12,147 nt of DNA from JBOGVA01 sp050692195 (GCA_050692195.1 JBOGVA010000075.1:1-12147); one strand, 5' to 3'. Positions 1 through 8,566 are shown, counted from the stretch's first letter. Made by a program: numbers and translations. The notes: generated by a model from the sequence alone, not told the origin.

Positions 1-1005
1 CGCTTCGCCCTGCTGTGCCGGCGGGCGAACGACAGAGGCGCGCTGCGTGCCGGCCTGCACCCCGCGCTTCTCCCCGGCGGACGATCGGTGGCCGACGAAG
101 CCGCCCGGGCGATGGTGGAGGTCGCCTGGGGCACGCTGCTTCCTTCCGAGCCCGGAAGAGATGCCGCGGCGATCCTGAAGGCTGCCGCGGAGCGGGAGAT
201 CGAGGTCCTGTTCCTCGTAGGAGTCGACCCGCTGCGTGACTTCCCGGATGCCGCGCTGGCCCGGCAGGCGCTCCAGAACGTCCCCTACAAGGTCGTGGTC
301 GACATCGACGCCGAGAACATGGCCATCTACGCGGACGCCATGCTCCCTGCCGCCCCCTACCTGGAGAAGGACGGCCACTACACCGATTGGGAGGGGCGCG
401 CCCAGCGGCTGCGGGCGGTCCGGCCGCCACACGGCCTGGCCCGCTCGGAGTGGGAGATCTTCCAGGAGGTCTCGGAGGTCATGGGTGCGGACATGGGCTT
501 CCACTCGCTCGACGCGCTCCACGACGAGATGGCGCGCTTGCTTGGCCCTTCCCCGGCCGAGGCTGTTGACGGGCGGGTCCCCTCCGCCTCGCGCGTCCGC
601 TCGGCAGATTCCTCCCCGCCCTACGCGCCTCGGCCGCAGAGCCAAGAAGAACCGGCCAGCCCCGAGGAGCGCACCGAGCTCGTTCTGTTCACTTATCCAC
701 TGCTGGTTGATGAGGGAAGGCTTTCCGCCGGAGCGGACCTCCTGAGGCAGGCCTTGGAAGAGCAGCCGTTCGTTGAGATTCACCCGTCGGATGCCGACAG
801 GCTCGGGTTGAAAGAGGGCGCGACGGCGCGGCTCCGCACCGACGCCGGCGAGGCCGAGCTCCCCATGAGGATCACGGACGGGATCGCTCCGGGGGCGGTG
901 TTCGTCCCGTACAACCAGCCCGGGTTCGCCGCCAACAAGCTCCTGGCCGGCAGGCTGACGGCGACGGTTGGGCTGGAGGCGGCAGAAGCGGAGGCGGCCT
1001 CGTGA
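1..1005 (+). CDS. nuoG: NADH-quinone oxidoreductase subunit G, C-terminal part (5' end outside window)
   Basis: NuoG is the large iron-sulfur subunit of the NADH-oxidising arm of complex I; it passes electrons from NuoE/F towards NuoI. Frame 1 is open from the first base, so the gene starts upstream, and 334 residues are visible. They show the molybdopterin-oxidoreductase-like fold that NuoG keeps without a working cofactor: VLFLVGVDPLRDFP near visible residue 70, then LPAAPYLEKDGHYTDWEGR, a spacer rich in Pro, Ser and Glu around residues 180-220, and a C-terminal dinucleotide-binding-like beta domain from about 225 (ending with FVPYNQPGFAANKLL). The N-terminal 2Fe-2S and 4Fe-4S cysteine motifs lie off the window. 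The stop TGA overlaps the GTG start of nuoH as GTGA. Its presence shows that this operon encodes an NADH-linked complex I. The assignment rests on both these motifs and the position before nuoHIJKLMN. Confidence 0.93.
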   Translation, partial: RFALLCRRANDRGALRAGLHPALLPGGRSVADEAARAMVEVAWGTLLPSEPGRDAAAILKAAAEREIEVLFLVGVDPLRDFPDAALARQALQNVPYKVVVDIDAENMAIYADAMLPAAPYLEKDGHYTDWEGRAQRLRAVRPPHGLARSEWEIFQEVSEVMGADMGFHSLDALHDEMARLLGPSPAEAVDGRVPSASRVRSADSSPPYAPRPQSQEEPASPEERTELVLFTYPLLVDEGRLSAGADLLRQALEEQPFVEIHPSDADRLGLKEGATARLRTDAGEAELPMRITDGIAPGAVFVPYNQPGFAANKLLAGRLTATVGLEAAEAEAAS

Positions 1006-2180
1006 CGCTGGCCGCCATCGACTGGGTCGCGTGGATCCTCCTGGTGGCCCGGGTGGTGGTGATCTTCGCCTTCCTCCTGGTCTCGGTGCTGCTGGTGATC
1101 TGGCTCGAGCGCAAGGTGGTCGCCGACATGCAGACCAGGATCGGGCCCAACCGAGCGGGGCCGGCCGGGATCCTCGTCACGCTGGCCGACGGCATCAAGC
1201 TGTTCTTCAAGGAGGGGGTGACGCCGGTGACGGCCGACCGGCCCGTGTACCTGCTGGCTCCCATCGCGTCGCTGGTCCCGGCGATGCTGGCCTTCGCGGT
1301 GATCCCCTTCGGAGCCGGCGTCACGCTCTTCGGCCGCCGTGTGCCTTTCCAGATCACGGATCTGAACGTGGGCATCCTGTGGATCCTGGCCATGGGCTCG
1401 CTCGCCGTGTACGGGGTGGTCCTGGCGGGGTGGTCGAGCGGTTCGAACTACCCGCTCCTCGGAGCGATCCGCTCGAGCGCCCAGATGATCTCGTACGAGG
1501 TGGGCATGGGCCTCGGGCTGGTGGCCGTCCTGCTCTCCGCCGGGACTCTCACCATGGGGGAGATCGTCGACACCCAGGCGCGCCACTTCGGCGTGACCGG
1601 GTTGGGCTGGCTTCCGAAGTGGAACCTCTTCCTTCAGTTTCCGGCGTTCCTCATCTACATGACGGCGGCGCTCGCCGAGACCAACCGTCCCCCCTTCGAC
1701 CTCCCCGAGGCCGAGACCGAGCTGGTGGCCGGCTACCACACCGAGTATTCCGGCATCAAGTTCGCCATGTTCTTCCTGGCGGAGTACATGCACACGATCA
1801 CCGTCTCGGCGGTCGGAGTGACGCTGTTCCTGGGGGGCTGGCGCGGGCCGATGTTCGACGTGGTCCCGTGGCTGTGGCCTCTGCTGTGGTTCCTGGTCAA
1901 GTTGTTCGTCGTGCTCTACGTCCTGATATGGATACGAGCCACCTTGCCGAGGTTCCGCTATGACCGGCTGATGAGCTTCGGCTGGAAGGTCCTCATCCCC
2001 GTGGGGCTGCTGTGGATCCTGGTCACCGCGGCCGCGATCGAGCTGCCCAACGTCTACAGCGATGCCAGAGCGGGGCTGATCATCGCGGCAGGGACGGTGG
2101 CCGTCCTCACGCTGGTCGGGCCGCTGTTCGCGGGCCCGCCGCGGGGGATGCCAAGGCCGCCCGAGGAGGAGGGAGGATGA
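1002..2180 (+). CDS. nuoH: NADH-quinone oxidoreductase subunit H (canonical copy)
   Basis: NuoH is the membrane subunit that forms the quinone chamber with NuoB and NuoD and links it to the proton channels. The 392-residue product has the family hallmarks: WLERKVVADMQTRIGPNRAG, then ADGIKLFFKE, SSAQMISYE, the acidic loop ETNRPPFDLPEAETELVAG, YHTEYSGIKF, and RATLPRFRYDRLM near the C-terminus. Several hydrophobic membrane helices lie between them. The GTG start at 1002 overlaps the nuoG stop by four bases, and GGAGG at 990-994 sits seven bases upstream, a good ribosome site. The C-terminal tail (PPEEEGG) is encoded by the same purine-rich bases that serve as the nuoI ribosome site. A second, divergent NuoH begins at 11440; this copy is much closer to the usual consensus. 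Confidence 0.97.
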   Translation: MTLAAIDWVAWILLVARVVVIFAFLLVSVLLVIWLERKVVADMQTRIGPNRAGPAGILVTLADGIKLFFKEGVTPVTADRPVYLLAPIASLVPAMLAFAVIPFGAGVTLFGRRVPFQITDLNVGILWILAMGSLAVYGVVLAGWSSGSNYPLLGAIRSSAQMISYEVGMGLGLVAVLLSAGTLTMGEIVDTQARHFGVTGLGWLPKWNLFLQFPAFLIYMTAALAETNRPPFDLPEAETELVAGYHTEYSGIKFAMFFLAEYMHTITVSAVGVTLFLGGWRGPMFDVVPWLWPLLWFLVKLFVVLYVLIWIRATLPRFRYDRLMSFGWKVLIPVGLLWILVTAAAIELPNVYSDARAGLIIAAGTVAVLTLVGPLFAGPPRGMPRPPEEEGG

Positions 2181-2698
2181 GCGGTCCGGCCAGGGCGCCG
2201 GTCGGGCAGATGGGGCTCACCCGGGCGATCGCCCGGGCAACCTTGGCGATCGCCCGGGGGTTCTCCGTCACGTTCCGCCAGGTGTTCCGCCGCGACGTGA
2301 CGAAGCCGTACCCGAAGGTGATTCCCCCGTTGCCGCCACGGGCTCACGTTGGCCGGCACCTGCTGAACCGGCACGAGAATGGCTTGGAGAAGTGCATCGG
2401 ATGCGAGCTGTGCGCGTGGGCCTGCCCGGCAGATGCGATCTACGTCGAGGGTGAGGAGAACAGCGAAGAGAACCGCGTGTCGGCCGGCGAGCGGTACGCC
2501 AGCGTGTACCAGATCAACTACCTGCGGTGCATCATGTGCGGCCTGTGCGTGGAGGCTTGCCCCACCCGCGCCCTGACGCTCACGAACAACTACGAGCTGG
2601 CGTTCGAGACCCGCGAGGACGCCATCTACGAGAAGTGGCAGCTCCTCGAGCCGCCGCCGCCTCTCGGAACGGCTCCCGGGACCGAACAGGGACGATGA
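2177..2698 (+). CDS. nuoI: NADH-quinone oxidoreductase subunit I (two 4Fe-4S clusters)
   Basis: NuoI carries clusters N6a and N6b and conducts electrons from NuoG to NuoB. The 173-residue product has two CxxCxxCxxxCP motifs: Cys73/76/79/83 and Cys118/121/124/128. They are separated by the actinobacterial-style stretch RVSAGERYASVYQINYLRC. An N-terminal amphipathic region (residues 12-40) and VTKPYP precede them, as expected for a subunit docked on the membrane arm. The ATG at 2177 overlaps the nuoH stop (ATGA), and GAGGAGG at 2163-2169 lies seven bases upstream. The same frame is open further upstream, but that part is a shadow of nuoH. All eight cluster ligands are present, so it looks functional. 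Confidence 0.97.
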   Translation: MSGPARAPVGQMGLTRAIARATLAIARGFSVTFRQVFRRDVTKPYPKVIPPLPPRAHVGRHLLNRHENGLEKCIGCELCAWACPADAIYVEGEENSEENRVSAGERYASVYQINYLRCIMCGLCVEACPTRALTLTNNYELAFETREDAIYEKWQLLEPPPPLGTAPGTEQGR

Positions 2699-3252
2699 TG
2701 GCCGATTGGATCGTGTTCTGGGTGGCCGCCCCGATCGCGATCCTGTCTGCGGGAGCGATGATCCTGGCCCGCAACGCCGTCTACGCGGCGCTGCTCCTGG
2801 TCGTCAATTTCTTCACGCTGGCGGTGTTCTTCCTCATCCTCGGATCGCCGTTCCTGTTCGTCGTCCAGATCATCGTGTACGCCGGAGCGATCATGGTCCT
2901 GTTCCTGTTCGTGATCATGCTGCTCGGCCCGGCGAGCGAGGTGCCCCTGGCGGAGCGGATCAGAGGGCAGCGATGGCTCGCCCTCGCGCTCGGGGTCGGG
3001 CTCGCTCTCGAGCTGTTCTTCGCCGTGAGATTGGGAGCAGGGCTCTCCCGGGGCGCTCTGCCCGACTTCTCGGCGGTGAACGAAGGCGGCAACGTCCAGG
3101 CTCTTGCCGGCGTGCTCTTCAACCAGTACTTCTTCCCGTTCGAGGTCACGTCGGTCCTGCTGATCGTGGCGGCCATCGGCGCCATGCTGCATGGCCGCCG
3201 AAATATCCCCGAGGAGGAGACGATAGACCGGCCGGGGGCGGAGGCCCCGTGA
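2698..3252 (+). CDS. nuoJ: NADH-quinone oxidoreductase subunit J
   Basis: NuoJ is a small membrane subunit lying between NuoH/A and NuoK, in the path that couples quinone chemistry to proton pumping. The 184-residue product has about five hydrophobic helices and the signature QIIVYAGAIMVLFLFVIML at residues 57-75, including the conserved tyrosine (Tyr61) of helix 3, whose flexible bulge is thought to control coupling. It ends in a short hydrophilic tail. Two adjacent ATG codons (2695 and 2698) are possible. I chose 2698 because AGGG at 2688-2691 is then six bases away; 2695 would add one Met and make an ATGA overlap with the nuoI stop. The GTGA at the 3' end overlaps nuoK. Confidence 0.95.
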   Translation: MADWIVFWVAAPIAILSAGAMILARNAVYAALLLVVNFFTLAVFFLILGSPFLFVVQIIVYAGAIMVLFLFVIMLLGPASEVPLAERIRGQRWLALALGVGLALELFFAVRLGAGLSRGALPDFSAVNEGGNVQALAGVLFNQYFFPFEVTSVLLIVAAIGAMLHGRRNIPEEETIDRPGAEAP

Positions 3253-3554
3253 GGACTCCGATCGGCTATTTCCTCCTGGTGTCGGGACTGCTGTTCACCA
3301 TCGGGACCGTGGGCGTGCTGATCAGGAGGAACGCCCTGGTCATCTTCATGTCGGTCGAGCTACAGCTGAACGCGGTCAACCTGGCGCTCGTTGCGTTCTC
3401 CCGGCAGCACGGGAACCTGACCGGCCAGGTCCTGGCGTTCTTCTCCATGGTGGTGGCGGCGGCGGAGGTCGTCGTGGGCCTGGCCATCATCGTGTCGCTG
3501 TACCGAAAGGCTCGGAGCACCGACGTGGACGACGCGAGTCTGCTCAGAGGATGA
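3249..3554 (+). CDS. nuoK: NADH-quinone oxidoreductase subunit K
   Basis: NuoK is the small, three-helix, antiporter-like (MrpC-like) membrane subunit of the proton-pumping arm. The product has 101 residues, the normal size. Helix 2 carries MSVELQLNAVNLAL with Glu37, and helix 3 carries AAAEVVVGLAI with Glu73; these match the two membrane glutamates essential in the family. The GTG start overlaps the nuoJ stop (GTGA), with GGAGG at 3240-3244 four bases upstream. A short charged tail (RKARSTDVDD) follows helix 3. The stop codon overlaps an ATG that opens a four-codon frame leading to nuoL (see the separate entry). Confidence 0.96.
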   Translation: MRTPIGYFLLVSGLLFTIGTVGVLIRRNALVIFMSVELQLNAVNLALVAFSRQHGNLTGQVLAFFSMVVAAAEVVVGLAIIVSLYRKARSTDVDDASLLRG

Positions 3555-3565
3555 GCAGACCGTGA
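3551..3565 (+). promoter_or_regulatory. Four-codon relay frame between nuoK and nuoL
   Basis: An ATG at 3551 overlaps the nuoK stop as ATGA and encodes Met-Ser-Arg-Pro before a TGA at 3563-3565. That TGA overlaps the nuoL GTG start as GTGA. Every other junction in the operon is a direct overlap or a one-base gap; here the same overlap signal appears twice with a tiny frame between. I infer that ribosomes could re-initiate through it from nuoK to nuoL. It may be chance, since nuoL also has AGAGG at 3546-3550, eleven bases before its start. Confidence 0.35.
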
Positions 3566-5460
3566 TCGCGCAGGTGATCGACGTCCAGGGTTCCGCCTGG
3601 CTGATCCCAGCTCTTCCGCTCGGGGGGGCGGCCGTCCTGCTCCTCACGGGCAATCGGTGGCGAGGCTCTGCGGCCGGGTGGCTCGCCTCCCTCCTGGTGG
3701 CCGGATCCTTCGTGTTCTCCCTCGTCGCTTTGCTCGACCTGCTGTCCCATCCCGCGGAGGAGCGCCGCCTGATCCTTCACGCGTTCGACTGGATCCGCGT
3801 CGGGGAGTTCGGGACCGACGTGGCGCTGCGGGTCGATCCGCTCTCCGCGGTGATGGCCCTCATGGTTACCGGCGTGGGGGCGCTGATCCACATCTACTCG
3901 ATCGACTACATGCACGGCGACGACAGGTACACCCGGTTCTTCGGCTACATGAACCTGTTCGTCTTCTTCATGCTCATCTTGGTCCTGGCCGACAACTTCC
4001 TGCTTCTCTACCTGGGCTGGGAGGGAGTCGGCCTGTGCTCCTACCTCCTGATCGGGTTCTGGTTCGAACGGAAGACCGCGGCCGACGCCGCGAAGAAGGC
4101 TTTCATCACGACCAGGATCGGCGACTCCGCGTTCCTGATCGGGATCATCTACATCTGGCTGCACTTCGGCTCGCTCGAGTTCGACGTGGTGTTTCGCGGA
4201 GCGGAAGGCCTGGCCAACGGCACGGCCACGATCATGGCGCTGCTGCTGTTCGCGGGCGCGGTGGGGAAGTCGGCTCAGGTTCCTCTGCACGTCTGGCTCC
4301 CGGATGCCATGGAGGGGCCGACCCCTGTTTCGGCCCTGATCCATGCCGCAACCATGGTGACGGCCGGCGTGTACCTCGTGGTGCGGACCCACGCGATCTT
4401 CGAGGCATCCGAGGTCGCCCTGACGATCGTGGCGCTGGTCGGGATCGTGACCGCCATCTACGCGGGCCTCTCGGCGATCGGACAGGACGACATCAAGCGC
4501 ATGCTGGCGTACTCCACGATCAGCCAGCTCGGGTTCATGTTCTTCGGCGCGGGGATGGGCGCGTATGCCGCGGCGATCTTCCTCCTGGTGGCCCACGCCT
4601 TCTTCAAGGCTCTCCTGTTCCTCGGAGCGGGAAGCGTGATGCACGCGCTCCCGGGAGACGAGACCGACATGATGCGGATGGGCGGGATCAGGCGCGCCAT
4701 GCCCCTGATGGCGACCACGTGGGTCGTCGCCTGGCTGGCCATGGTGGGCATCCCACCGTTCTCCGGGTTCTTCGCCAAGGATCAGGTGGTCGCCTCGGCG
4801 AGCCAGGCCGGGCGAACAGGCCTCTGGATCGCCGCGCTGTTCGGGGCTCTGTTGACGGCGATCTACATCTCGAGGGCGACGTTCGTGGCGTTCTTCGGCG
4901 AACGCCGGTACGAGGGCCATCCACACGATCCGCCCAGCCGCATGCGAGTAGCGCTGCTGACCCTCGCGGTGGGCGCGGCCCTTGCCGGGATCCTCGGTCT
5001 CTCCGCGACGACCGGCATCCTCCCCAGGTTCCTCGAGCCCGTCGTCGGCGCCGCGGAGGAAGCCCACGCCGGCCCGTCGGAGCTCGTGCTGACGGTGATC
5101 TCGGTCGGAGTCGCGCTGGCCGGCGTGGCGCTGGCCTACTTCGTGTACCTGTCGGAGCGGATCGACTGGGTGGCGCTGCGGAGTCGGCTGGCAGCAGCGA
5201 AGCGGGCCATGGAGCGGGGGTTCTTCGTCGACGACTTCTACGGAGGGGTTCTCGTGAGGCCGGCCAAGCTCGGGTCGGCGTTCGCCGCTTACGTGCTCGA
5301 CCGGCGGCTGATCGATGGGGCGGCGAACGGGATCGGGAAGGCATTCGCCGCGGCGGCCGGCGTGGGTCGCAAGGTGCAGACGGGCCTGGTCAGGAACTAC
5401 GCCCTGGCCTTCCTGCTGGGTGCGGTGGGCGTGCTCTGGTACCTGGCGGTGCGGTTCTGA
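3562..5460 (+). CDS. nuoL: NADH-quinone oxidoreductase subunit L (antiporter-like, with lateral helix)
   Basis: NuoL is the distal proton-pumping subunit, related to Mrp antiporters, with a long C-terminal lateral helix running along the membrane arm. The product has 632 residues, the usual length. Key channel residues are visible: Glu154 in LGWEGVGLCSYLLIGFW, Lys236 in GAVGKSAQVPLHVWLPDAME, His261 in the following helix, Lys349 in HAFFKALLFLGAGS, and Lys406 in GFFAKDQ. The last 80 residues (GFFVDDFYGG, RRLIDG, QTGLVRNYALAFLLG) match the lateral helix and terminal anchor. The start is GTG at 3562, seven bases after nuoK. The stop overlaps the nuoM ATG by one base (TGATG). Confidence 0.97.
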   Translation: MIAQVIDVQGSAWLIPALPLGGAAVLLLTGNRWRGSAAGWLASLLVAGSFVFSLVALLDLLSHPAEERRLILHAFDWIRVGEFGTDVALRVDPLSAVMALMVTGVGALIHIYSIDYMHGDDRYTRFFGYMNLFVFFMLILVLADNFLLLYLGWEGVGLCSYLLIGFWFERKTAADAAKKAFITTRIGDSAFLIGIIYIWLHFGSLEFDVVFRGAEGLANGTATIMALLLFAGAVGKSAQVPLHVWLPDAMEGPTPVSALIHAATMVTAGVYLVVRTHAIFEASEVALTIVALVGIVTAIYAGLSAIGQDDIKRMLAYSTISQLGFMFFGAGMGAYAAAIFLLVAHAFFKALLFLGAGSVMHALPGDETDMMRMGGIRRAMPLMATTWVVAWLAMVGIPPFSGFFAKDQVVASASQAGRTGLWIAALFGALLTAIYISRATFVAFFGERRYEGHPHDPPSRMRVALLTLAVGAALAGILGLSATTGILPRFLEPVVGAAEEAHAGPSELVLTVISVGVALAGVALAYFVYLSERIDWVALRSRLAAAKRAMERGFFVDDFYGGVLVRPAKLGSAFAAYVLDRRLIDGAANGIGKAFAAAAGVGRKVQTGLVRNYALAFLLGAVGVLWYLAVRF

Positions 5461-7037
5461 TGGATATGAACGGGTTTCCCTGGCTGACGGTCGTCACGTT
5501 CGCCCCCCTGGCCGGCGCTGTCCTGCTGGCGATCGCCCCTGCCCGGGCCCTGAACCTGCACCGGCTGGGCGCGCTCCTCGTGACGGTCGTCACCTTCGCT
5601 TTCTCGCTGGGCGTACTCGGGGCCTTCGACGGGAGCGCCGTCCGCTTTCAACTCGTGGACCGGGCGACCTGGGTCGGGTCCCTGAACTTCCAGTACGTCC
5701 TGGGGGTGGACGGGATCAGCCTATTCATGGTGCTCCTGACCACGTTCCTGATGCCCGCAGCCGTGCTGGTCTCCTGGAGGATCGAGCACCAGGTCAAGTA
5801 CTACATGCTGGCCTTCCTCGTCCTGGAGACGGCGATGATCGGCTCCTTCCTGGCCCTCGACCTCCTTCTGTTCTTCCTCTTCTTCGAGGCGCTCCTGTTC
5901 CCCATGTACCTGATCATCGGAGGCTGGGGAAGCGAGGGCCGGGTCTATGCTGCCGTGAAGTTCTTCCTGTTCACCATGGCGGGATCGGCCTTCCTGCTGT
6001 TGGCCATCCTCTTCCTGTACTTCCGGGCGGGCTCGCAGCTCGGTCAGCCGACCTTCGACATCACCCAGATGCAGGACCTGTCGCTGGCCACGGCCTCTGC
6101 GCGTTGGTTGTTCCTGGCGTTCTTCGTGGCCTTCGCCGTGAAGGTCCCTCTGTTTCCTCTTCACACGTGGCTCCCGGACGCCCATACCGAGGCGCCGACG
6201 GCGGGCTCGCTGATCCTGGCGGCGGTCCTGCTGAAAGTGGGGGCGTACGGGCTGATCCGATTCAACCTCGGGCTGTTCCCCGAGGCCTCCGAGTACTTCA
6301 GGGTGTTCGTGTCGATCCTCGCCCTGATCGGCATCGTGTACGGAGCCGTGGTGGCCCTCATCCAGACCGACCTGAAGCGTCTGGTGGCCTACTCCAGCGT
6401 GTCCCACTTGGGGTTCGTCGTCCTGGGCACCTTTGCCTTCACCGTGGAGGGGTTATCCGGCGGAGTCCTGCAGATGGTCAACCACGGCCTGTCGACCGGC
6501 GCCCTCTTCCTGCTGGTGGGGATGCTGTACGAGCGGACCCACACCCGGGACCTCCGGAGGATGGGGGGCCTAGGGAACACCATGCCGGTATTCGCCGGGG
6601 TGTTCCTGTTCGTGGCGCTCTCCTCGATCGGCCTGCCGGGGCTGAACGGGTTCGTCGGCGAGTTCCTCGTCCTGCTGGGGACCTTCGTAGTGAACAAGGC
6701 GTTCGCCGTCATCGCGGTCACCGCCGTGGTGCTCGCTGCGATCTACCTTCTGTGGGCTTACCAGCGGGCGATGCACGGAACGCTCGTCGACGAGAGCCAC
6801 GCCGGCCTCCCCGACCTTTCCGTACGCGAGCACGCCATCCTCGTGCCAATCATGGCGGCCATCCTCCTGATCGGGGTCTTCCCCAGCCCGTTCCTGGACA
6901 GGATCGAGACGAGCGCGGCGAACTCCGTCGCCTGCGTGCGCCTGGCCACCGCGGGTAAGCCATCCGGCGCCCCCGGCCCTTCCTGTATCAGGGTGGACCC
7001 GGACGGGGCGGCGGCGAGCTCGGGGGGGAGTCCCTGA
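5460..7037 (+). CDS. nuoM: NADH-quinone oxidoreductase subunit M (antiporter-like)
   Basis: NuoM is the middle antiporter-like proton-pumping subunit. The 525-residue product carries Glu143 (FFEALLFPMYLIIG), Lys228 (AFAVKVPLFPLHTWLPDAH), Lys259 (LAAVLLKVGAYGLIRF) and Glu401 (GLNGFVGEFLVL), matching the conserved charged axis of the family. The ATG at 5460 shares one base with the nuoL stop and has only a weak upstream purine run, so it is probably translated by coupling; an alternative ATG at 5466 has no better site. The last 40 residues are a soluble Gly/Ala/Pro/Ser-rich tail with two cysteines (492 and 509), beyond the usual end of the last helix. nuoN follows after a single base. Confidence 0.97.
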   Translation: MDMNGFPWLTVVTFAPLAGAVLLAIAPARALNLHRLGALLVTVVTFAFSLGVLGAFDGSAVRFQLVDRATWVGSLNFQYVLGVDGISLFMVLLTTFLMPAAVLVSWRIEHQVKYYMLAFLVLETAMIGSFLALDLLLFFLFFEALLFPMYLIIGGWGSEGRVYAAVKFFLFTMAGSAFLLLAILFLYFRAGSQLGQPTFDITQMQDLSLATASARWLFLAFFVAFAVKVPLFPLHTWLPDAHTEAPTAGSLILAAVLLKVGAYGLIRFNLGLFPEASEYFRVFVSILALIGIVYGAVVALIQTDLKRLVAYSSVSHLGFVVLGTFAFTVEGLSGGVLQMVNHGLSTGALFLLVGMLYERTHTRDLRRMGGLGNTMPVFAGVFLFVALSSIGLPGLNGFVGEFLVLLGTFVVNKAFAVIAVTAVVLAAIYLLWAYQRAMHGTLVDESHAGLPDLSVREHAILVPIMAAILLIGVFPSPFLDRIETSAANSVACVRLATAGKPSGAPGPSCIRVDPDGAAASSGGSP

Positions 7038-7038
7038 G

Positions 7039-8529
7039 ATGTGGCCCGCCTTGGCTCAGGCGCCGGCGGTGACCCATCCGCCCTTGCAGTTCCAACCGGT
7101 CATCCCCGAGCTGATCCTCGCAGGGGCCGCCATCGCCATCCTGCTGCTCGATGCCCTTCGCCCGCGGGACGACCAACGGCCCCTGGCACTGCTCGCCCTG
7201 GCCGGGATCGCCGCCGCCGCCGCGTACTCGCTGTACCTGTGGGACTGGGTGGCTCGTCCGGACGCCCCGTCCCAGGTCCTGGGCGGCATGGTTTCGGCAG
7301 ACCGCTTCGCGGTGTTCTTCCGGCTGGTCCTGCTCGGCGTGGCTGCCCTGAGTGTCCCGCTCTCCTTCCACTACCTCGACAGGGCGGACGAGGCCCGGGG
7401 GGAGTACTACTCCCTGCTGCTGTTCGCCACGGCGGGCATGACACTCATCGCCGCCTCGGCCGACCTGACCATGGTGTTCCTGGCTCTGGAGATCCTCTCC
7501 CTCTCGCTCTACCTGATGACGGGCTTCTCGTTCCGGCGTCTGGCCTCGGCGGAGGCGTCGATGAAGTACTTCCTCCTGGGCGCCTTCTCCTCCGCGTTCT
7601 TCCTCTACGGCGTGGCACTGGCCTACGGGGCCACAGGGACCACCAACCTGGCGGGCATCGCCGCCGAGCTTGGCGGCGAGGTCGGTCCGAATGCCCTGGC
7701 CCTGGGGGCGGCCGGCCTGCTCGGCGCCGGCTTCGCGTTCAAGGTGGCCGCCGTGCCCTTCCACATGTGGACTCCCGACGCCTACCAGGGCGCCCCCACG
7801 TGTGTCACCGCGTTCATGTCCGCGGGGACGAAGGTCGCCGCCTTCGGGGCGTTCCTCCGTGTCTTCGACGTCTCCTTCAGCCCTCTGGCCTGGGACTGGC
7901 GGCCATTCGTGTGGGTTGTGGCGGCCGCCACCATGATCGTCGGAGGTGTCGTGGCCATCGCCCAGACCGACGTGAAGCGGATGCTCGCGTACTCCTCGAT
8001 CGCCCACGCCGGGTTCATCCTGGTCGGGGTGGCGGCCGCGAACGCCCAGGGCATCCAGGGGGCCATGTTCTATCTGGTGGCGTACGCGGCCATGATCCTC
8101 GGAGCGTTCGCCGTGGTCATGCTGGTCTCGGTACGGGGGGAGAGCAACCTCTCCCTGGGCTCGTACGCGGGGCTGGCCCGGCGGAGCCCGTTCCTGGCGG
8201 TGACGCTGGCGCTGTTCCTGTTATCTCTGGCCGGTATCCCGCCCACCGCAGGCTTCATCGCCAAGGTGGCGGTGTTCAGCGCCGCCGTCCAGGCAGGCTA
8301 CTGGCCGCTGGTGCTGATCGCCGTGATCGCCTCGGTCATCGCCGCCTTCTTCTACATCCGGGTGATCGTCCTCATGTACATGCAGGACCCGGTGGAGGCG
8401 CCCGCCGTCGAGCGGACTTCGCTGGCCGGGTGGGCGGTCGCCGTGCCGGCCGTCCTCACGCTGCTGTTCGGTGTCCTGCCGGGGCTCCTGTTCGACGTGC
8501 TGCGGGACGCGTCGGTGATCAGGTTCTGA
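7039..8529 (+). CDS. nuoN: NADH-quinone oxidoreductase subunit N (antiporter-like)
   Basis: NuoN is the proximal antiporter-like subunit, next to NuoK. The 496-residue product has the charged axis Glu151 (VFLALEILSLSLYLMTGF), Lys235 (GFAFKVAAVPFHMWTPDAYQ), Lys265 (MSAGTKVAAFGAF) and Lys409 (AGFIAKVAVF). AQTDVKRMLAYSSIAHAGF is the expected broken-helix region. A run of G at 7022-7028 plus AG gives a ribosome site about eight bases before the ATG at 7039. This is the last gene of the canonical nuo order, and the gene after it is not a complex I subunit. Confidence 0.97.
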   Translation: MWPALAQAPAVTHPPLQFQPVIPELILAGAAIAILLLDALRPRDDQRPLALLALAGIAAAAAYSLYLWDWVARPDAPSQVLGGMVSADRFAVFFRLVLLGVAALSVPLSFHYLDRADEARGEYYSLLLFATAGMTLIAASADLTMVFLALEILSLSLYLMTGFSFRRLASAEASMKYFLLGAFSSAFFLYGVALAYGATGTTNLAGIAAELGGEVGPNALALGAAGLLGAGFAFKVAAVPFHMWTPDAYQGAPTCVTAFMSAGTKVAAFGAFLRVFDVSFSPLAWDWRPFVWVVAAATMIVGGVVAIAQTDVKRMLAYSSIAHAGFILVGVAAANAQGIQGAMFYLVAYAAMILGAFAVVMLVSVRGESNLSLGSYAGLARRSPFLAVTLALFLLSLAGIPPTAGFIAKVAVFSAAVQAGYWPLVLIAVIASVIAAFFYIRVIVLMYMQDPVEAPAVERTSLAGWAVAVPAVLTLLFGVLPGLLFDVLRDASVIRF

Positions 8530-8534
8530 TGTTG

Positions 8535-8544
8535 GCTACCATCG
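8535..8544 (+). promoter_or_regulatory. Possible -10 element before the polyprenyl synthase
   Basis: GCTACCATCG lies in the 37-base gap between nuoN and the synthase, with TACCAT at 8537-8542 fitting an actinobacterial TAnnnT -10 box. The same pattern, GCTAnnATCG, appears before nuoA at 10028. No convincing -35 hexamer is seen 16-19 bases upstream, inside the end of nuoN. If used, transcription would begin near 8549 and give a leader of about 18 bases with the ribosome site inside it. The gene could equally be read through from the nuo operon. Confidence 0.35.
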
Positions 8545-8566
8545 GCGCGATGGAAGAGGGAGGGCC

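Noticed and set aside
3544..5067. Long open frame on the - strand (507 codons) opposite nuoL
   Set aside because: The predicted protein is rich in Arg, Glu, Asp, His and Gly with no recognisable domain. It mirrors a well-conserved nuoL on the + strand and is a GC-rich antisense shadow. Similar - strand frames at 780-1793, 5721-6407 and 6988-8007 fall for the same reason.
3657..5459. Open frame running through nuoL into nuoM, suggesting a giant fused protein
   Set aside because: The part before 5460 is an Arg/Pro-rich out-of-frame reading of nuoL. Only the part from the ATG at 5460 is NuoM, so there is no L-M fusion.
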